Shown here: piece by piece, positions 62,657-64,000 of the stretch | How positions within the stretch are numbered: position 1 is the first letter of the stretch | Layout of the letters: each line of letters opens with the position of its first letter | DNA from: CAVOGJ01 sp963700865 | GTDB lineage: Bacteria > Planctomycetota > Planctomycetia > Pirellulales > Pirellulaceae | Assembly (NCBI GenBank): GCA_963700865.1 | Contig: CAVOZC010000018.1 | Location: 806,001 to 870,000, forward strand | DNA: 64,000 nt | Direction: 5' to 3' | Notes under the pieces: generated by a model | Databases searched by the model: none | What the model was told of the DNA's origin: nothing | What the model saw: only the letters and a program-made list of their open reading frames with translations | Position numbers and translations under genes: made by a program

Positions 62657-64000
62657 ATGAAAACGAGTCCCAATTACAATCGCATCCCGGTACCCCGCCC
62701 CGAGCACGGCTCGTGCGGGTCGCAATTCGCCTTGGCCCCGGCTCGGTCGGTGAAGCGGCGTTCCGCCAAAATCATGGTCGTGTTTGCACTGCTGCTGCCG
62801 GCCATGCTGGGCATGATTGGTGTGGTGATCGACGGTACGTTGCTGACGGCGGAGCAACGCCAATTGCAGAGCACCGCGGATGCGGCGGTCACCGCGGCGG
62901 CCATGCATGTGTTGCAAGGTCGGCCTCAACGGATGACGAACACGGTGCAAGAATATGTGCGTCAGCAAACGGGCCTGGCCGACACGCGGATTGAACTCCG
63001 TTATCCACCCCTCACCGGTCCACACGCCGCGGACGACAATTACGTGGAATTGCTGCTATCGCGCGACGTCGAAACGTATCTTGTGCATGTCTTGGGCGGT
63101 GCTTCGCTACGGTCGATCAGTGCCCGCGCGGTCGCCGGCAGCGAAACGTCAACGTCGCCGGCCGCCATCATGCTGCTTGCCAAGACCCCGCGGCGGACAG
63201 CGGGACTGAGCATTGACACCAATCGAGCGGTAAGGGTCGAAGGAGCCATTCTGGTGAACAATGAGCATGGGGCTCAGGATGAAAACGGCCAGCCGGCGGG
63301 CCGAACCGCGGGCTCGACCTACGCAGTCCGCAGCCGTGGGCAGCTTGCAGCCGATCAGCTCCGCGTGGCGGGCGGCGTGGATGATCCCGAACATTACGCC
63401 GACGCGCATCTGCGTGCGAATCAGCTAACGGTTGAGAATCCGTTACGGCGGCTGGCTCCCCCTTCAGGAAACCTCGATGATCGACGAGGTATTGATGACG
63501 ACTTCGGTGGCGTTCAGATTCCCGCATGGGGGCAAGGCCGCGGCCATCGACAACGGGGTATCACGCTGGACCCTGGTACCTACGATTGGATTCGGGTGAC
63601 TTCGGGCCCCGTGACCTTTCGACCCGGGATCTATCGCCTTCGCTCCGTCCACCCGTCCACCCGAGTCGCCTTGGAGCTTCAGGGGGATGACATCGTGGCC
63701 GCCGGCGTATTGTTCTATATCGAGAACGACGGGTCGGGGTGGTCATCCGGTGGTCCAGGTGACCAGGACGGACGACGGTGGTTCGGTGGCTTCTGGAATC
63801 CCACCTCCGAACGGAGCGTGGTGATCGATGTCGGTTCGCAGAGTCAATTTTCTCCGTTGCGCGACGAATCGAGCCCCTATCATGGGCTGTTTCTCTTTCA
63901 GGACCCGCAGGACGATCGCACCCTCCAGCTCGATTGCACGTCAGGCTCGGCGTCCGCGTTGCAGGGAATCATCTATGCGCAGCGGGGTCATGTGAGCTTG
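62657..64000 (+). CDS. TadG-like putative Flp pilus assembly protein, 3' end cut by the window
   Basis: The frame starts MKTSPNYNRI and stays open to the window end (448 codons seen). The N-terminal helix SAKIMVVFALLLPAMLGMIG and TAEQRQLQSTADAAVTAAAM are the TadG/TadE-G signature. The rest is an exported domain with SLRSISARAVAGSETS near residue 155 and a beta-rich later part (FRPGIYRLRSVHPSTRVALE, GLFLFQDPQDDRTLQLDC). It starts 7 bases after the second TadE-like gene. Any von Willebrand domain, common in TadG, would lie outside this window. Confidence 0.85.
   Translation, partial: MKTSPNYNRIPVPRPEHGSCGSQFALAPARSVKRRSAKIMVVFALLLPAMLGMIGVVIDGTLLTAEQRQLQSTADAAVTAAAMHVLQGRPQRMTNTVQEYVRQQTGLADTRIELRYPPLTGPHAADDNYVELLLSRDVETYLVHVLGGASLRSISARAVAGSETSTSPAAIMLLAKTPRRTAGLSIDTNRAVRVEGAILVNNEHGAQDENGQPAGRTAGSTYAVRSRGQLAADQLRVAGGVDDPEHYADAHLRANQLTVENPLRRLAPPSGNLDDRRGIDDDFGGVQIPAWGQGRGHRQRGITLDPGTYDWIRVTSGPVTFRPGIYRLRSVHPSTRVALELQGDDIVAAGVLFYIENDGSGWSSGGPGDQDGRRWFGGFWNPTSERSVVIDVGSQSQFSPLRDESSPYHGLFLFQDPQDDRTLQLDCTSGSASALQGIIYAQRGHVSL

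Overview
The window looks like chromosome from a member of the Planctomycetota, most likely a Pirellulales-type lineage. The evidence is two DUF1559 pseudopilin-like proteins with the H-X9-DG C-terminal motif, secreted proteins with dockerin-like GDANxDxxxDxSDFNxW repeats and PEP-CTERM tails, a VCBS/ASPIC-UnbV protein, an ECF sigma factor next to a large Ser/Thr kinase, and several families of palindromic tandem repeats. Codon use is GC-rich. No phage, transposase or CRISPR locus was recognised.

Layout. 1-2.8 kb: two PEP-CTERM/dockerin proteins and a DUF1559 protein. 2.9-6.5 kb (minus): HtpX-like M48 protease, LemA and gamma carbonic anhydrase. 6.7-11.6 kb: SGNH hydrolase, glutamate decarboxylase, NUDIX hydrolase, alpha/beta hydrolase and a small unknown. 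11.6-14.6 kb: an AlgG-like mannuronan C5-epimerase and a DES-type sphingolipid desaturase. 14.6-22.3 kb (minus): a CusCBA-type heavy-metal efflux operon headed by a small Cys-rich secreted protein. 22.4-29.4 kb: acetyltransferase/cupin divergent pair, metallophosphoesterase, ribBA, esterase and an unknown. 29.6-34.8 kb: a CBS protein, 2-oxoacid:ferredoxin oxidoreductase alpha and beta, a second CBS protein and mtnA. 34.9-42.2 kb: unknowns, three tandem arrays (25 bp x7, 24 bp x24, 141 bp x7), a Ser/Thr kinase with its ECF sigma factor, and tRNA-Arg(TCG). 42.4-49.5 kb: FHA protein, DUF11 surface protein, polysaccharide-export SLBB protein, TPR protein and csrA. 49.5-56.9 kb: PEP-CTERM protein, DUF1559 protein, VCBS/ASPIC protein, a DUF4430/DUF6580-like pair and hemB. 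57.1-64.0 kb: a Tad (Flp) pilus assembly operon (cpaE, cpaF, tadB, tadC, two tadE-like genes and a tadG-like gene cut by the window end).

Shared themes are cell-surface and secreted functions (PEP-CTERM proteins, polysaccharide export and epimerisation, Tad pilus), metal efflux, and ferredoxin-linked oxoacid metabolism flanked by CBS sensors.

A strong technical signal runs through the window. At least 15 otherwise intact, conserved reading frames are broken by a single-base shift (9 look like one extra base, 6 like one missing base), and six of these fall within 3 kb in the oxidoreductase genes. In every case the protein continues sensibly in the next frame. Sequence or assembly indel error is therefore the simplest reading, and these genes are annotated below as single, frame-corrected loci.
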